From: Phycisphaerales bacterium AB-hyl4
Lineage (GTDB): Bacteria > Planctomycetota > Phycisphaerae > Phycisphaerales > Phycisphaeraceae
DNA length: 64,000 nt
Reading direction: 5' to 3'
Assembly: GCA_041821185.1 (NCBI GenBank)
Contig: JBGUBD010000004.1
Coordinates: 310,001 to 374,000 of the forward strand
Part shown: in pieces, positions 17,393 to 26,080 of the stretch
Layout of the letters: every line of letters starts with the position of its first letter
Numbering within the stretch: the first letter of the stretch is position 1
Made by a program: the position numbers and the translations under genes
The notes under the pieces: generated by a model
Databases searched by the model: none
The model's input: only the letters and a program-made list of their open reading frames with translations
What the model was told of the DNA's origin: nothing

Positions 17393-18088
17393 ATGACCGA
17401 CACCGCCAGCGACCGCGACGCCCGCCCCACCACCGTCCGCCATCTGCGCCGGCGCTGGAAGCCGATCAAAGAGCATCTGCACGCTGAGCAGAAGAACCAC
17501 CCCACCAACATCCGCTTCCATCGGGCGTGCAGTTGGCTGCAACGGGTGGAGCAGATGGAGGGTGACGCCGACCTGGACCTGGTGCTCACCGGCCAGTGGA
17601 TCGCCTTCAACGCCCTCTATGGTCAGTGGAACCCGGCCGCCGGCGAACCCCTGCCTGATCGTGAATGCTGGCGGCGCTTTCTCGATCGCGAGCTGGCGAT
17701 GGATGCGAACGGCCGACTCGCTGACATCCTCACCGAGCACAAGCGGCTGGTACTGGCCATCCTCGACGACGCCTACCTCGAAAATTATTTCTGGAAAGAA
17801 CCTTCGCCCCGGAAGGCGACCCAGACGACCAAAGGACGTCGGCAGGCGGCGACGTGGTATCTGGAGCAGCGATGGGCTCTGGTACTCGAACAGGTGGTCG
17901 AACGGATCTACCTGCTGCGCTGCCAGCTGCTGCACGGGGCGGCTACGTACAACAGCAAGCTCAACCGCACCTCGATGCGACGCTGCACCACCATGCTCGG
18001 CCACCTGCTGCCGGCGCTCATGGAGGTGTGGATCGACCACGGGGCCGAGGAAGACTGGGGGCCGATGTGCTACCCGCCGCAGGGGTAG
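17393..18088 (+). CDS. HEPN-like helical protein with RX4H motif
   Basis: 231 residues, almost entirely helical. ATG 17393 follows a purine-rich AAGGGGGAAG site. The segment RCQLLHG (Arg176, four residues, His181) matches the RX4-6H signature of HEPN ribonucleases, followed by helices with conserved-looking YNSKLNR. The region WIAFNALYGQWNP (69-81) resembles the first helix of Apea-like HEPN proteins. Prokaryotic HEPN proteins of this kind often act as RNA-cleaving toxins or abortive-infection effectors, but stand-alone housekeeping members also exist. The zinc-ribbon neighbour may be its partner. No nucleotidyltransferase (MNT) antitoxin gene is adjacent. Confidence 0.7.
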   Translation: MTDTASDRDARPTTVRHLRRRWKPIKEHLHAEQKNHPTNIRFHRACSWLQRVEQMEGDADLDLVLTGQWIAFNALYGQWNPAAGEPLPDRECWRRFLDRELAMDANGRLADILTEHKRLVLAILDDAYLENYFWKEPSPRKATQTTKGRRQAATWYLEQRWALVLEQVVERIYLLRCQLLHGAATYNSKLNRTSMRRCTTMLGHLLPALMEVWIDHGAEEDWGPMCYPPQG

Positions 18089-18225
18089 GCGTGCCCCGTA
18101 GCGTGATTGCGGAATCGAGAATTCGTGTGCTGCCTCACCTTGTGTTCGTCATGGCGGCGCAGCATCATGCCACAGCTATCGGTCCCTCACGGAAGGCGAC
18201 CGATCCGGCCAACTTCATCACCCTA

Positions 18226-18372
18226 TCACGGTTCCATCGCCTGGGGATGCTCGAAAAGCAGCGACTGCAACCTGCCCTCGTCGATGAAGCGGTCCTCGAA
18301 GGCGACCCGGTCGAGGATCCGTGTGTGACCGTCACGTACCAACAGTGGTGCGGTGAGTTGTCGTTTGCGCAT
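18226..18372 (-). pseudogene. N-terminal fragment of a large protein (nuclease-like family suspected)
   Basis: 48 codons from ATG 18372 to TGA 18226. The text LLVRDGHTRILDRVAFEDRF then IDEGRLQSLLFEHPQAMEP resembles the opening of PD-(D/E)XK-type nuclease-like proteins, in which an EALLHxHPxxLP helix precedes the catalytic domain. The stop cuts it just there and no continuation is found downstream. It could be expressed as a small peptide but is best read as a remnant. Confidence 0.5.
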
Positions 18373-18509
18373 GCACCTTGTTCCCAGGGGTGGCTTGTCC
18401 GACCGTCATTGCATTCTCGGCCGAGGGCTACGTCAACAGTCGACCCGCCTGCGACGTGGCCGTGACGAGACAGCACGATGACATTCGGTTCCTGAATACC
18501 TCGGACGAG

Positions 18510-18890
18510 TCAATCGACTTGTCGTATCTGTCGCGCCCAGTTTATGGCATCGTCATCCGCCGGGAGCGTACTACGCCCGTTGATGCGATAACGTTCGCCT
18601 AGCTCCGCCAGCGTAAGTTCATCCGCATCAGCGATCCAGCCGCGGGCGAGCGAGAGGCGATCACTGTAGCCAGGCAACAGGATGCGCCAGTCCCATCGCC
18701 GCGTCGGCTCGTTGATGGTGCGCAGGTGCCACGCCAGGTTGGTGGCACAGGTGCTGTGCAGCGTGCGGTAGAACGCCGGGCTCTCAGCCAGTGTCTCGGC
18801 GCGCTCGAGCATGCTCGTCAGCAGCACCCGCGCCTGCGCGGGATTGACGGCCATGGGATAGATATGCACGTCGTTGCCGCGCACATTCGC
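18510..18890 (-). pseudogene. DUF4105 (Lnb N-terminal periplasmic) protein, C-terminal part only
   Basis: From VRGNDVHIYPMAVNP the frame matches the second half of DUF4105 proteins: LLTSMLERAETLAESPAFYRTL, then the Cys/Asn-containing CATNLAWHLR and LLPGYSDRLSLARGWI. The N-terminal membrane segments and first domain are missing, and upstream in-frame text (RRLCPGGRDARAG) is unrelated. The open frame begins at 18959 without a ribosome site. A truncated gene within a zone of several truncations. Confidence 0.65.
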
Positions 18891-18976
18891 CCGTGGATCG
18901 CATGGGCGTGTCCGCCCAGCGCGGGCATCCCGCCCACCAGGGCATAGTCTACGCGGCACCGCTCGAAGGCGGGTCG

Positions 18977-19213
18977 CTTGATGCTCATGTGGCGTCGATC
19001 GAAGCCGAGGGTGGCGTGGTCAGCCGTCAACCGGTCGACGTCGACGGCCACGCCGCCATCGAACTGCTGACCCAAGGCACCTTCCACGTATACGATCTCT
19101 ACATCGCACGCGGCGACGAAGTCGTGATCGTCAGCTTCCGCACGGAGCCCGAAGCGTTCGACGATCAGCTTGCGGCGTTTCGCGCAGCGGGGCGGTCTGT
19201 CCGGTTTCAGTGA
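18977..19213 (+). pseudogene. C-terminal fragment of an unknown protein
   Basis: The frame LDAHVASIEAEGGVVSRQ ... FHVYDLYIARGDEVVIVSF ... FDDQLAAFRAAGRSVRF has good coding character (a small alpha/beta domain of about 75 residues) but no start codon with a ribosome site, and it emerges from sequence that is antisense to the neighbouring fragment. Probably the tail of a deleted gene. Confidence 0.45.
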
Positions 19214-19435
19214 CACGCCACAAACACATAAATGCGGTCTGCTTCTGCTCGCATCGCAGCCGCTTGCCGTCAGCGCAATGTCATCAACTTGTTCAGATCG
19301 CCATCATTCACATCACCGGCCGCTCGACCTATCCTGTGTGCCGGATTGGATTGAACGGGACGTACGTCGGGTCGAGCTGAGCGAGCTGAATGTCAACGAC
19401 GGGCACCTTGCAAGGCATCAGAGTCAGGCAGCCAG

Positions 19436-19936
19436 ATGATCATCCGACTCACCCAGAATCTGAACACCAAAATCAAGGCAGGCCCCATATCGGCCTCGCC
19501 GCTGGACGACAACCCGTATGCCGACTGGTCGGCTCGGCTGTTCACGGCAGATCGTGCCCAGTACATCCTGATCTGCAATACGCGGTCGTTCTATTCGACG
19601 GTGATGTTTGGCCGCGGCATCACCAGCGACCACCAGTTTATTGAACGGACACTGAGCAGCATCCGCGAGTTCATGCAGGACGATGGCCTTCAGTTCATCC
19701 ACCGCCAGTTCGTCGCGCCCACCTGCGGCACCGTGCGGTTCTGCAAGGCGCTCAACCGCAGGGCCACCGGCTCCATGAACGAACTGGTCGCCACCGCCAG
19801 AATCCTGCTCGTCGAGAACGAATGCTCGCCGCACGAAGTGGGTTTCAAGCTCAATGACATGCTGTTGTCGGCATTGGGTAGCGGTGCAGCTCATGATTAC
19901 GGCAAGCCGCGTGAGGCATTCACGCGGATGAGCTGA
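19436..19936 (+). CDS. DUF6933 domain protein
   Basis: 166 residues matching a family I know as DUF6933: MIIRLTQNLNTKIKAG at the N-terminus, DNPYADWSARLFTADR, YILICNTRSFYSTVMFG and the C-terminal FKLNDMLLSALG ... YGKPREAF. Complete in length and motifs. Function unknown; related proteins are often found in accessory regions beside plasmid-type or toxin-antitoxin-like genes. The stop overlaps a downstream ATG (TGATG at 19934). The ribosome site is weak. Confidence 0.8.
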   Translation: MIIRLTQNLNTKIKAGPISASPLDDNPYADWSARLFTADRAQYILICNTRSFYSTVMFGRGITSDHQFIERTLSSIREFMQDDGLQFIHRQFVAPTCGTVRFCKALNRRATGSMNELVATARILLVENECSPHEVGFKLNDMLLSALGSGAAHDYGKPREAFTRMS

Positions 19937-20031
19937 TGCCGTCGACTACTCGCAGGCCGGGCAGGGCCACTGACTCGACGGCTGGGATGAATTGTCAAGG
20001 CAGATCGGATCCACGTGCCGATAGCGCCCCC

Positions 20032-20365
20032 ATGAGACTCAGCCGGCAACTGCACTTCGCGAATGAACTCACCCCTCCGGCGTATGCGGTCCCGCTGGTA
20101 CTCGCCCTGCTGCTCGCCGCCCAAGGCTGCGAGCCCGGCCATAGCAAGCAGGGAGGTCCATCAGCCGGGTCGGAATCCGCGGTGCTCCAGGAGGCTCGAT
20201 CGCATTTCACCTATCGCAACGAGCTCATCCATCCGGGCGTGGTGCAGTCATTTCATAACTGGATATCCGACCATGACCGCTCAATTATCGTGGGCGTCGA
20301 CGTGGCCGCTGCTTACGGCACGAACCAGTACGCTGATCCCGTCACCATCGCACATGCGCTTCACG
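20032..20365 (+). pseudogene. Truncated lipoprotein gene
   Basis: From ATG 20032 the frame encodes a signal with VLALLLAAQGC (lipobox Cys near 34), then RSHFTYRNELIHPGVVQSF and HDRSIIVGVDVAAAYGTNQY. Coding character stops near 20365, where the frame turns into Arg/Pro-rich non-coding text and a minus-strand fragment begins. Family not recognised. Confidence 0.5.
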
Positions 20366-20533
20366 ACCGGTGGCCCACCCGCGCTTCGCCACCAGGTAGC
20401 CGTCGGGATGTCGCTCGATCCCACCGACCTCCATCATCATTTCCAGAGCATTGCCCAACTGCTCGCCCCGCCGACGGTCGCGGAGGCTGGCGGAGTCCTC
20501 AATCGCATCGAGTGCCCCTCGCTCCAACAGCAC
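20342..20533 (-). pseudogene. Fragment of an unknown helical protein
   Basis: The frame LLERGALDAIEDSASLRD then RRRGEQLGNALEMMMEVGG and IERHPDGYLVAKRGW looks coding (amphipathic helices), begins only at a GTG without ribosome site, and continues upstream a little (RAERAGAYAV). It meets the lipoprotein remnant tail to tail. Origin unknown. Confidence 0.4.
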
Positions 20534-20641
20534 GGCATACGCGCCGGCCCGCTCGGCCCGGGGGCATGATGAGGAGCCTCAAACCCGTTGCTCAAGCACT
20601 CAAGTTGCACAAGGCTGTCGTGGTGGGCTTTGGGGGCAATA

Positions 20642-21460
20642 TCATGCCAGCAGATCGACGGATGCTTCGACGGCGGCGGCAGGCGGATCAACGTCCTCTG
20701 CTGGCTCCGTCTCGTGCTGAAGCTTGAACATCTGCTGGTACTGCGCGAGGAACTTGTTGTAGGCCGTGCCTTGGCCGTTCGGCTCGGACAGCGGTGGAAG
20801 GGCTTCCATCGGGTTGGCGGGAGCCGCTTGCAGCTTCTCGATCAGGTCGCCGAGCGCGGCGTCCAACTCTGACAGCCAGGTCGCCATGGGGTCTGCGTCG
20901 GCGTGGGCAACGTCATCGGCAGGTGTCTCGGTCGGCCCGGCCTCGGTCTCGGTCTCGGTCAGCAGGGCTTCGCGCAGCGTTTCGATCACGGCTTGCCGGC
21001 TCACCTGCAGCGCATCGAGGCGTTCGCCCGATTCGGCGTCCGCGTCAGGGGGAAGGTTCGCAAGCTGCTGCTCGAAGTTCGACACGGCCTGCTGTGCCGG
21101 CTCAGTTGACGCAACCTCTTCTGGCAGCTCATCGAGCTTGTCGTGCAGCGTCGCCAGCATGTTCTCTGCCGTGGACGCGATGTCCGCCTGCTGCTCCGCT
21201 GCGGCAGACTTGGTGAAGTGGTCGGCAAAGTTCATCCGCAAACGCACATCGGCCACGCCTTTGAAATGCCCCTCGCGGAGCAGGCGCACCACGCCGGGCT
21301 CGCGATCGTCGCCACCGGCTTCGCTTGTCGCGACGCGCTCGGTGGATTCAGCCGGCGGTGACGCCTTGCCCTGCTGCGGCCCGCCGGCTCGACCCAACTG
21401 CGGCCCGGGGCGATCATACTGGGGAGCGAAGGGCGTTTGGCCAACGGACGTAACAGACAT
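20642..21460 (-). CDS. Hypothetical coiled, acidic protein
   Basis: 272 residues from ATG 21460 (AGGA upstream); a longer frame from 21529 lacks a site. A Pro/Gly-rich N-terminus (SVGQTPFAPQYDRPGPQ) leads into a conserved-looking VRLLREGHFKGVADVRLRM, then long Glu/Ala/Gln-rich helices with coiled-coil character (about 85-200) and an acidic tail. No signal peptide or membrane helix. I do not recognise a family; the composition resembles scaffold or hook-length-type proteins, but that is a guess. Confidence 0.65.
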   Translation of the reverse strand: MSVTSVGQTPFAPQYDRPGPQLGRAGGPQQGKASPPAESTERVATSEAGGDDREPGVVRLLREGHFKGVADVRLRMNFADHFTKSAAAEQQADIASTAENMLATLHDKLDELPEEVASTEPAQQAVSNFEQQLANLPPDADAESGERLDALQVSRQAVIETLREALLTETETEAGPTETPADDVAHADADPMATWLSELDAALGDLIEKLQAAPANPMEALPPLSEPNGQGTAYNKFLAQYQQMFKLQHETEPAEDVDPPAAAVEASVDLLA

Positions 21461-21626
21461 GGGCAGCGTTCCTGCGTGTAGTGGCAATACCGATCGGTAT
21501 GGATTAAATCGGTCTTTCTCCGCAACCAATGCCAGTTAACAGGCCAGGCCCGATAATGATCTCCAATAACCTCCGCCTGTGACACCGCCGTCTGGCTTGC
21601 CGGGCATCCGTTCAGGACCGCGGGTA

Positions 21627-21875
21627 TCAAGGCGGTCCGCGAAGCGATTCGTCACGATGCAACTGCTCCCACAACCCGCAATCCAGTATCGCAGGCAACG
21701 TGCGCAGCAGCACCGTGCTGCGCGTGCCGAAGGATCGGCCATGGCCCAGCGCGGTCATGAAGCGGCAGGCCCCCTCGCCCATGGCCTGAGCCGTCGCCAG
21801 CAGTGTCGGCAGGGCCATCGTCAGGTTGCTTGCTCCAAGCAGAATGATGCGCCGTCTTTGCATTTCGCTGGTCAT
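21627..21875 (-). pseudogene. Truncated SGNH-like protein, N-terminal 82 residues
   Basis: MTSEMQRRRIILLGASNLTM opens with a strand plus GASN block reminiscent of SGNH/GDSL-type hydrolases, followed by TALGHGRSFGTRSTVLLRTL and ILDCGLWEQL, then a stop where homologous proteins of about 250 residues would continue. 50 bases downstream of the DUF418 gene on the same strand. Probably a broken last gene of that operon. Confidence 0.55.
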
Positions 21876-21925
21876 ACGCGGATTCTTTTGCAGCTTGACG
21901 CGAAACGCAAACCTTTCGCGGCCTG

Positions 21926-23197
21926 TCACAGGTTCGCTACGCGCCGCATCGGCTGTCGCCGCCGGTAGGTCATCGACCGCCACAGCCACTCCATCGGGCC
22001 GAAGCGGTAACGCCTCACCCACCACAGCGACAGCGCGATCTGGATGCTCCATACCACCAGCACGAGACCGAGCTGGCCGAGGCGCGTGATGTCGCCGAAG
22101 GCCCCCAGCCCGTGGCCGTAGAAGATGAAGGTGCACAGCAGCGACTGGAACAGGTAGTTGCTCAGCGCCGTCTGCCCCACCGCCGACAGCGCCTGGCGTA
22201 CGCGCGACAGCCACTGGTGACGCACGAGCAGCACCGCCGCGGCGATCCACCCGCCGGCCACAAGCAGGCTGCCCCAATAGTTGAACTGCATGCCGACGAA
22301 CGGCCAGGTCGCATCCCAGCCGCGCTGCATGTTGTGCATGACGCCGAGACCGATGACGGGCAGGCCGACGAGCACGGCCAGCCCGAGGGCAAGGTGATAC
22401 GTCCATGCCGACGCCTGCCCCGTCAGCCAGCCGGCCTTGTACAGCGCCATGCCGAGGCACATCAGCCCGCTGATCGCCCAGAAGCTGTGGAAGACGAGCA
22501 CGAACGTCTGAAGGTACAAGGCCATCATCGCCCGGTGCGGCATCTGCGCCAGCCACCCGGCGTTGTAGACCTGGTACTCCCACCGGGCCTCCTCGATCGC
22601 GGCCGGGCCCCAGTCGTGTTCGAGCCCTGCGATCGCCTCGTCGGGCCAGTGCGACAGGGTCATGCCCAGCGCGCCCCAGCAGGTGGCCGGGATGGCGATC
22701 GCCACAAGCCCGATGCCGACCAGCGCCGCCGGCGGCAGCCGCCACACCAGGTAGGCCGCCGCCCCGCACAGTGCCAGCGTCAGCAGGATATCACCGTACC
22801 AGATCAGGTAAGCATGCAGCAGGCCGAACAGCGCCAGCCACGCCATCCGCCGGTAGTGAAGTCCGGCCGCGGAAAGCCCCTTGGCCTGTTGCCGCTCAGC
22901 CATCAGCACGATGCCCGCGCCGAACAGCAGCGAAAAGATGGTGACGAACTTCTGATCCGCCAGCAGATGGCTGGCCAGCCAGACGGCGAAGTTGGCACCC
23001 GTGAAATCGCCCCAGGCGGTGGGCACGATGTAGGCGAAGCTGGGCATCGCGAAGCTCTGGATGTTCAATACCAGGATGCCCAGAATCGCCATGCCGCGAA
23101 GCACGTCGAGCGTTTGGTTCCGCTCGCCGGCGAGCACAGGCTCCGGGCGTTGCTCACCCGGCGACATGATGGGATCCGTCATTGCTCCCCGGCTCAT
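21926..23197 (-). CDS. DUF418 domain membrane protein
   Basis: 423 residues from ATG 23197 (GGAG seven bases upstream). After a short N-terminus, LDVLRGMAILGILVLNI opens about ten membrane helices; the second half is the DUF418 domain with ALSNYLFQSLLCTFIFYG and the signature end RYRFGPMEWLWRSMTYRRRQP. Inner-membrane protein; DUF418 members are thought to be transporters or acyltransferase-like, without firm assignment. It starts 38 bases downstream of the Ycf46-like gene and is probably in the same operon. Confidence 0.92.
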   Translation of the reverse strand: MSRGAMTDPIMSPGEQRPEPVLAGERNQTLDVLRGMAILGILVLNIQSFAMPSFAYIVPTAWGDFTGANFAVWLASHLLADQKFVTIFSLLFGAGIVLMAERQQAKGLSAAGLHYRRMAWLALFGLLHAYLIWYGDILLTLALCGAAAYLVWRLPPAALVGIGLVAIAIPATCWGALGMTLSHWPDEAIAGLEHDWGPAAIEEARWEYQVYNAGWLAQMPHRAMMALYLQTFVLVFHSFWAISGLMCLGMALYKAGWLTGQASAWTYHLALGLAVLVGLPVIGLGVMHNMQRGWDATWPFVGMQFNYWGSLLVAGGWIAAAVLLVRHQWLSRVRQALSAVGQTALSNYLFQSLLCTFIFYGHGLGAFGDITRLGQLGLVLVVWSIQIALSLWWVRRYRFGPMEWLWRSMTYRRRQPMRRVANL

Positions 23198-23234
23198 CGG
23201 CAAGCTCCACCCGCACAGCGCGGCTTGTTCCTGT

Positions 23235-24743
23235 TCAGTCCGCCGGCACGCACCGGCCGTCGGCCCACTGACGCAAACTGTTGACCTTCTCCGCCATCGT
23301 TACCGACAGCGGCGGCGAGGCTTTTGCCACGGCCACGATGCCCGCCGTGTCGAGTTCCTTCTTCGCACTGAACGCTTCGTGCAGCGCTGCCTGCACGGCT
23401 TGCTCGATCTCCGCGCCGCTGAATCCCTCTGTCGCGGCCGCGAGCGCATCGAGGGCGAACGCCTCCGGGTCGCGATTGCGCTTGCGCAGATGAATCGCGA
23501 AAATCTGCTTCCGCACGGCCGCCCCCGGCAAGTCCACGAAAAACACCTCGTCGAACCGCCCTTTGCGCAGCAGCTCCGGCGGCAGCGCTTCGATGTCGTT
23601 AGCGGTCGCAACCATGAATACGGGGGCTTCGTGATCCTGCATCCACGTCAGCAGTGAGCCGAACATCCGTTGGCTGAGCCCACCGTCGGCCGAGCGGGAC
23701 GCGGCGCTGGCGAAGCCCTTTTCAATCTCGTCAATCCACAGCACGATCGGAGCCATCGCTTCGGCTTGTGCCAGCGCGTCGCGCAGTCGCCGCTCCGACT
23801 CGCCAATGAACCGGTCGTAGAGCGCGCCGGGGTCCATGCGCAGCAGCGGCCACTGCCAGGCAGTAGCGATCGCCTTGGCGCACATGCTCTTGCCTGCCCC
23901 CTGCACGCCGAGCATAAGCACACCACGGGCCGGGCTGATGCCGAACTGCTTCGCCTTCTCGTCATGCGCCCCCTGCCGCTGCTTGAGCCACCGCTTGAGC
24001 CGACGCAGGCCGCCAACTTCGTCGAGGCTCATCGGCGACTCGACATACTCCAGCAGCCCGCTGCCGCCGATGGTGCGCCGCTTGGCGGCGAGCACATGGT
24101 TGATGTCGTCGGCGGTGAACTGGCGATCTTCCGTCACCGCATCACGGATGACCTGCTCGGCCTGCCGGCGTGTCAGGCCGCGCAGGTTTTTGACCATCGT
24201 GCGCAGCTCGCCGCGCGTGATGTTGATTTTCACCGGCCGCTGGCGGTGCAGTTCACGCAATGTGGCGCGCACCACTTCCTCCAGTTCGGTCACGCCGGGC
24301 AATGCCAACTCGAACGGCGTGGCATGGGCCGACACCACCGCCGGCCATTCGCTCGCATGGTCGATCAGCACCAGCGTGTTGCCGTCAACGAGGAACTTTT
24401 CGATCGTCTCACGCAGCAGGCGCAGCGTCTTGGCATCTTTGAGGTGCTCGGAAACATCCAGCAGCACGCCCATGAATCGGCCGGTCTTCTGTTGCAGGTG
24501 GTACAGCGCGGCCGCGGGGTGTTCGGTGTCGCGCACGTGGTCCTGGTTGTCACCAAGCAGGCCGTGGTGCACGCCGCGGACATGGCTCCACACCCACGGG
24601 TCCAGCCCGCGGTCGATCCCGACCTGGCGGACGAGCGTCATCGCTTCGTCTTCCTCGAATGTCGAGATCACGATGCACGGATGATTCGCCTGGATGAGCT
24701 GGCCAAGACGAGCGTGGTCCGACTGGCTGACGTGGTCCGACAC
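23235..24743 (-). CDS. ycf46: Ycf46-like AAA+ ATPase
   Basis: 502 residues from GTG 24743, preceded by AAGGGGGG; the frame extends to 24863 but those 40 residues are antisense to non-coding DNA. N-terminal half (1-230) is the Ycf46-specific domain ([18 protein letters not shown]). AAA+ module: Walker A GVQGAGKS (279-286), Walker B LWIDEIEK (335-342), sensor-1 [20 protein letters not shown] with an arginine for the second region of homology. Cytoplasmic. Ycf46 is known in algae and cyanobacteria, where it is tied to CO2-response; the role here is unknown. Transcribed away from yedK. Confidence 0.92.
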   Translation of the reverse strand: MSDHVSQSDHARLGQLIQANHPCIVISTFEEDEAMTLVRQVGIDRGLDPWVWSHVRGVHHGLLGDNQDHVRDTEHPAAALYHLQQKTGRFMGVLLDVSEHLKDAKTLRLLRETIEKFLVDGNTLVLIDHASEWPAVVSAHATPFELALPGVTELEEVVRATLRELHRQRPVKINITRGELRTMVKNLRGLTRRQAEQVIRDAVTEDRQFTADDINHVLAAKRRTIGGSGLLEYVESPMSLDEVGGLRRLKRWLKQRQGAHDEKAKQFGISPARGVLMLGVQGAGKSMCAKAIATAWQWPLLRMDPGALYDRFIGESERRLRDALAQAEAMAPIVLWIDEIEKGFASAASRSADGGLSQRMFGSLLTWMQDHEAPVFMVATANDIEALPPELLRKGRFDEVFFVDLPGAAVRKQIFAIHLRKRNRDPEAFALDALAAATEGFSGAEIEQAVQAALHEAFSAKKELDTAGIVAVAKASPPLSVTMAEKVNSLRQWADGRCVPAD

Positions 24744-24826
24744 ATGGCCCCCCTTCGTGAAAATTATGATCGACCGCGGGCACGGGTGGTGGGCGGCATG
24801 AGCACGCCGACCCGCAGACCCCTTCG

Positions 24827-24887
24827 TCAGTTTACCGACACATGGTCGAATCCACACCGTCATGGTGTGACGTGGCAGGTAAACTGA
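24827..24887. repeat. Nested inverted repeats in the ycf46/yedK divergent region
   Basis: TCAGTTTACC (24827-24836) pairs with GGTAAACTGA (24878-24887); inside, CACACC (24853-24858) pairs with GGTGTG (24864-24869). It lies between two divergent starts, so it could be a regulator-binding site for both genes or a leader structure. Confidence 0.6.
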
Positions 24888-24928
24888 TCACCGAGCTTCG
24901 GTTCACACCGTTCCTATGATGTACGAAC

Positions 24929-25609
24929 ATGTGCGGACGTTACACCCTTCACACTTCGCCGCAGCGGATTGCCGAGCTGTTTGATGCGCAGTTGGCCGTG
25001 GGCTTGGCGGACTTTGTGCCGCGGTACAACATCGCGCCCACAACGCCGGCCCCGGTGGTGCGGATGGCGGACGTGGGCCGGGTGATCGAATTGATGCGAT
25101 GGGGCCTGATTCCGCACTGGTCGCGGGAGCCGAGCACGAAGTTCGCTACCTTCAACGCCCGCAGTGAAGACGCGGCGGAGAAGGCCAGCTATCGCGGACC
25201 GATGCGGTATCGCCGCTGTCTCGTGCCGGTGGACGGCTTCTACGAGTGGCGCAAGCGAGATCGCGGCCCGAAGCAGCCCTACCTGTTCCGCATGGCGGAT
25301 GATCAGCCATTTGCCCTCGCCGGGCTGTGGGACGTCTGGCAGGATGAACTGCAGAGCTTCAGTGTGCTGACGACGAAGGCGAACACGCTGATGGCGACGA
25401 TTCACGACCGGATGCCGGTGATCGTGGACCCGGCCGATCACGCCCGCTGGCTCGATCCGGGCCTGCAGGATCCCGACGCTGTCGCGGACGTGCTCAAGCC
25501 CTTTCCGTCGGAGCTGATGCTGGCCACGCCCGTGACGACCTACGTGAGCAACGCCCGCAACGAGGGGCCACGTTGCATTGAGCCGGTGGAACCGACCATC
25601 TTCGATTGA
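24929..25609 (+). CDS. yedK: YedK/HMCES family abasic-site crosslinking protein
   Basis: 226 residues of the SOS-response-associated peptidase (SRAP) family, which forms a thiazolidine crosslink to abasic sites in single-stranded DNA. The initiator Met precedes Cys2 (MCGRYTL), the catalytic nucleophile. Other active-site residues: Asn34 in PRYNIAPT, Glu106 in GFYEW and His159 in TIHDRMP. Complete length. It is followed at once by a broken ImuA-like gene, suggesting a former DNA-damage cluster. Confidence 0.95.
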   Translation: MCGRYTLHTSPQRIAELFDAQLAVGLADFVPRYNIAPTTPAPVVRMADVGRVIELMRWGLIPHWSREPSTKFATFNARSEDAAEKASYRGPMRYRRCLVPVDGFYEWRKRDRGPKQPYLFRMADDQPFALAGLWDVWQDELQSFSVLTTKANTLMATIHDRMPVIVDPADHARWLDPGLQDPDAVADVLKPFPSELMLATPVTTYVSNARNEGPRCIEPVEPTIFD

Positions 25610-26080
25610 TGCCCGCCCTGCCCGCCTGTTGCACTTCGGAATTGAATCCACCTTCGGGCGAGCCGGTGAAGCATGTGCCGTGGTGCGAGCCGCCCCTGAC
25701 CGTGCTGGTGCATTTGGCAAAGCGTGGCCAGGTGGCGGACGAAGGGACTTCGGGGCAAGCGGGGCAGGTGATCTGGATCGGCAGGTGTGTCTGGCCCTAC
25801 CCGCCGATGCTGGGGCAGGGCGCGGAAGGGTCCTGCTGAGTCGCTCGCTGTTCGTTGATGCACCGGGGGCGGCCGAGCGGCTGTGGGCGGCGGATCTGAC
25901 AGCGCGAAGCCCGGCAGTAGCGGTGGTGGTCGTGGACGGACAGGCCTTGGACATGGCGGCGACGCGTCGGCTCCAACTGGCGGCGCAGGCGGGGGCGGCG
26001 CTGGTGCTGGTGGCCCGGCCGGCGAATGAGCAGGCGAAGCTGTCGGCGGCGGGGACGCGATGGACGGTGAGACCGGCCGT
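25606..26080 (+). pseudogene. ImuA-like (RecA-like mutagenesis protein) remnant, frameshifted
   Basis: Frame 1 gives SGQAGQVIWIGRCVWPYP until TGA at 25837; frame 3 then continues with VLLSRSLFVDAP, AERLWAADLTARSPAVAVVV, MAATRRLQLAAQAGAALV and AGTRWTVRP. Together these follow the order of the second half of ImuA proteins, with a frameshift between about 25800 and 25835. The N-terminal RecA-like part is missing. Lies directly after yedK, and ImuA is a DNA-damage gene, which supports the reading. Confidence 0.55.

Noticed and set aside
17854..18465. Plus-strand frame continuing beyond the HEPN gene
   Set aside because: Its first part overlaps the HEPN gene in another frame and its second part is antisense to the 48-codon remnant.
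22112..24887. Plus-strand open frames of 390 and 405 codons
   Set aside because: Antisense to the DUF418 and Ycf46-like genes; rich in Gln/His/Arg as expected from antisense frames of GC-rich genes.
24915..24945. CGAAC-ATGT-GCG near the yedK start as a possible LexA box
   Set aside because: Only one half matches a known SOS consensus and the rest is the yedK coding start (MCGR), so chance is likely.
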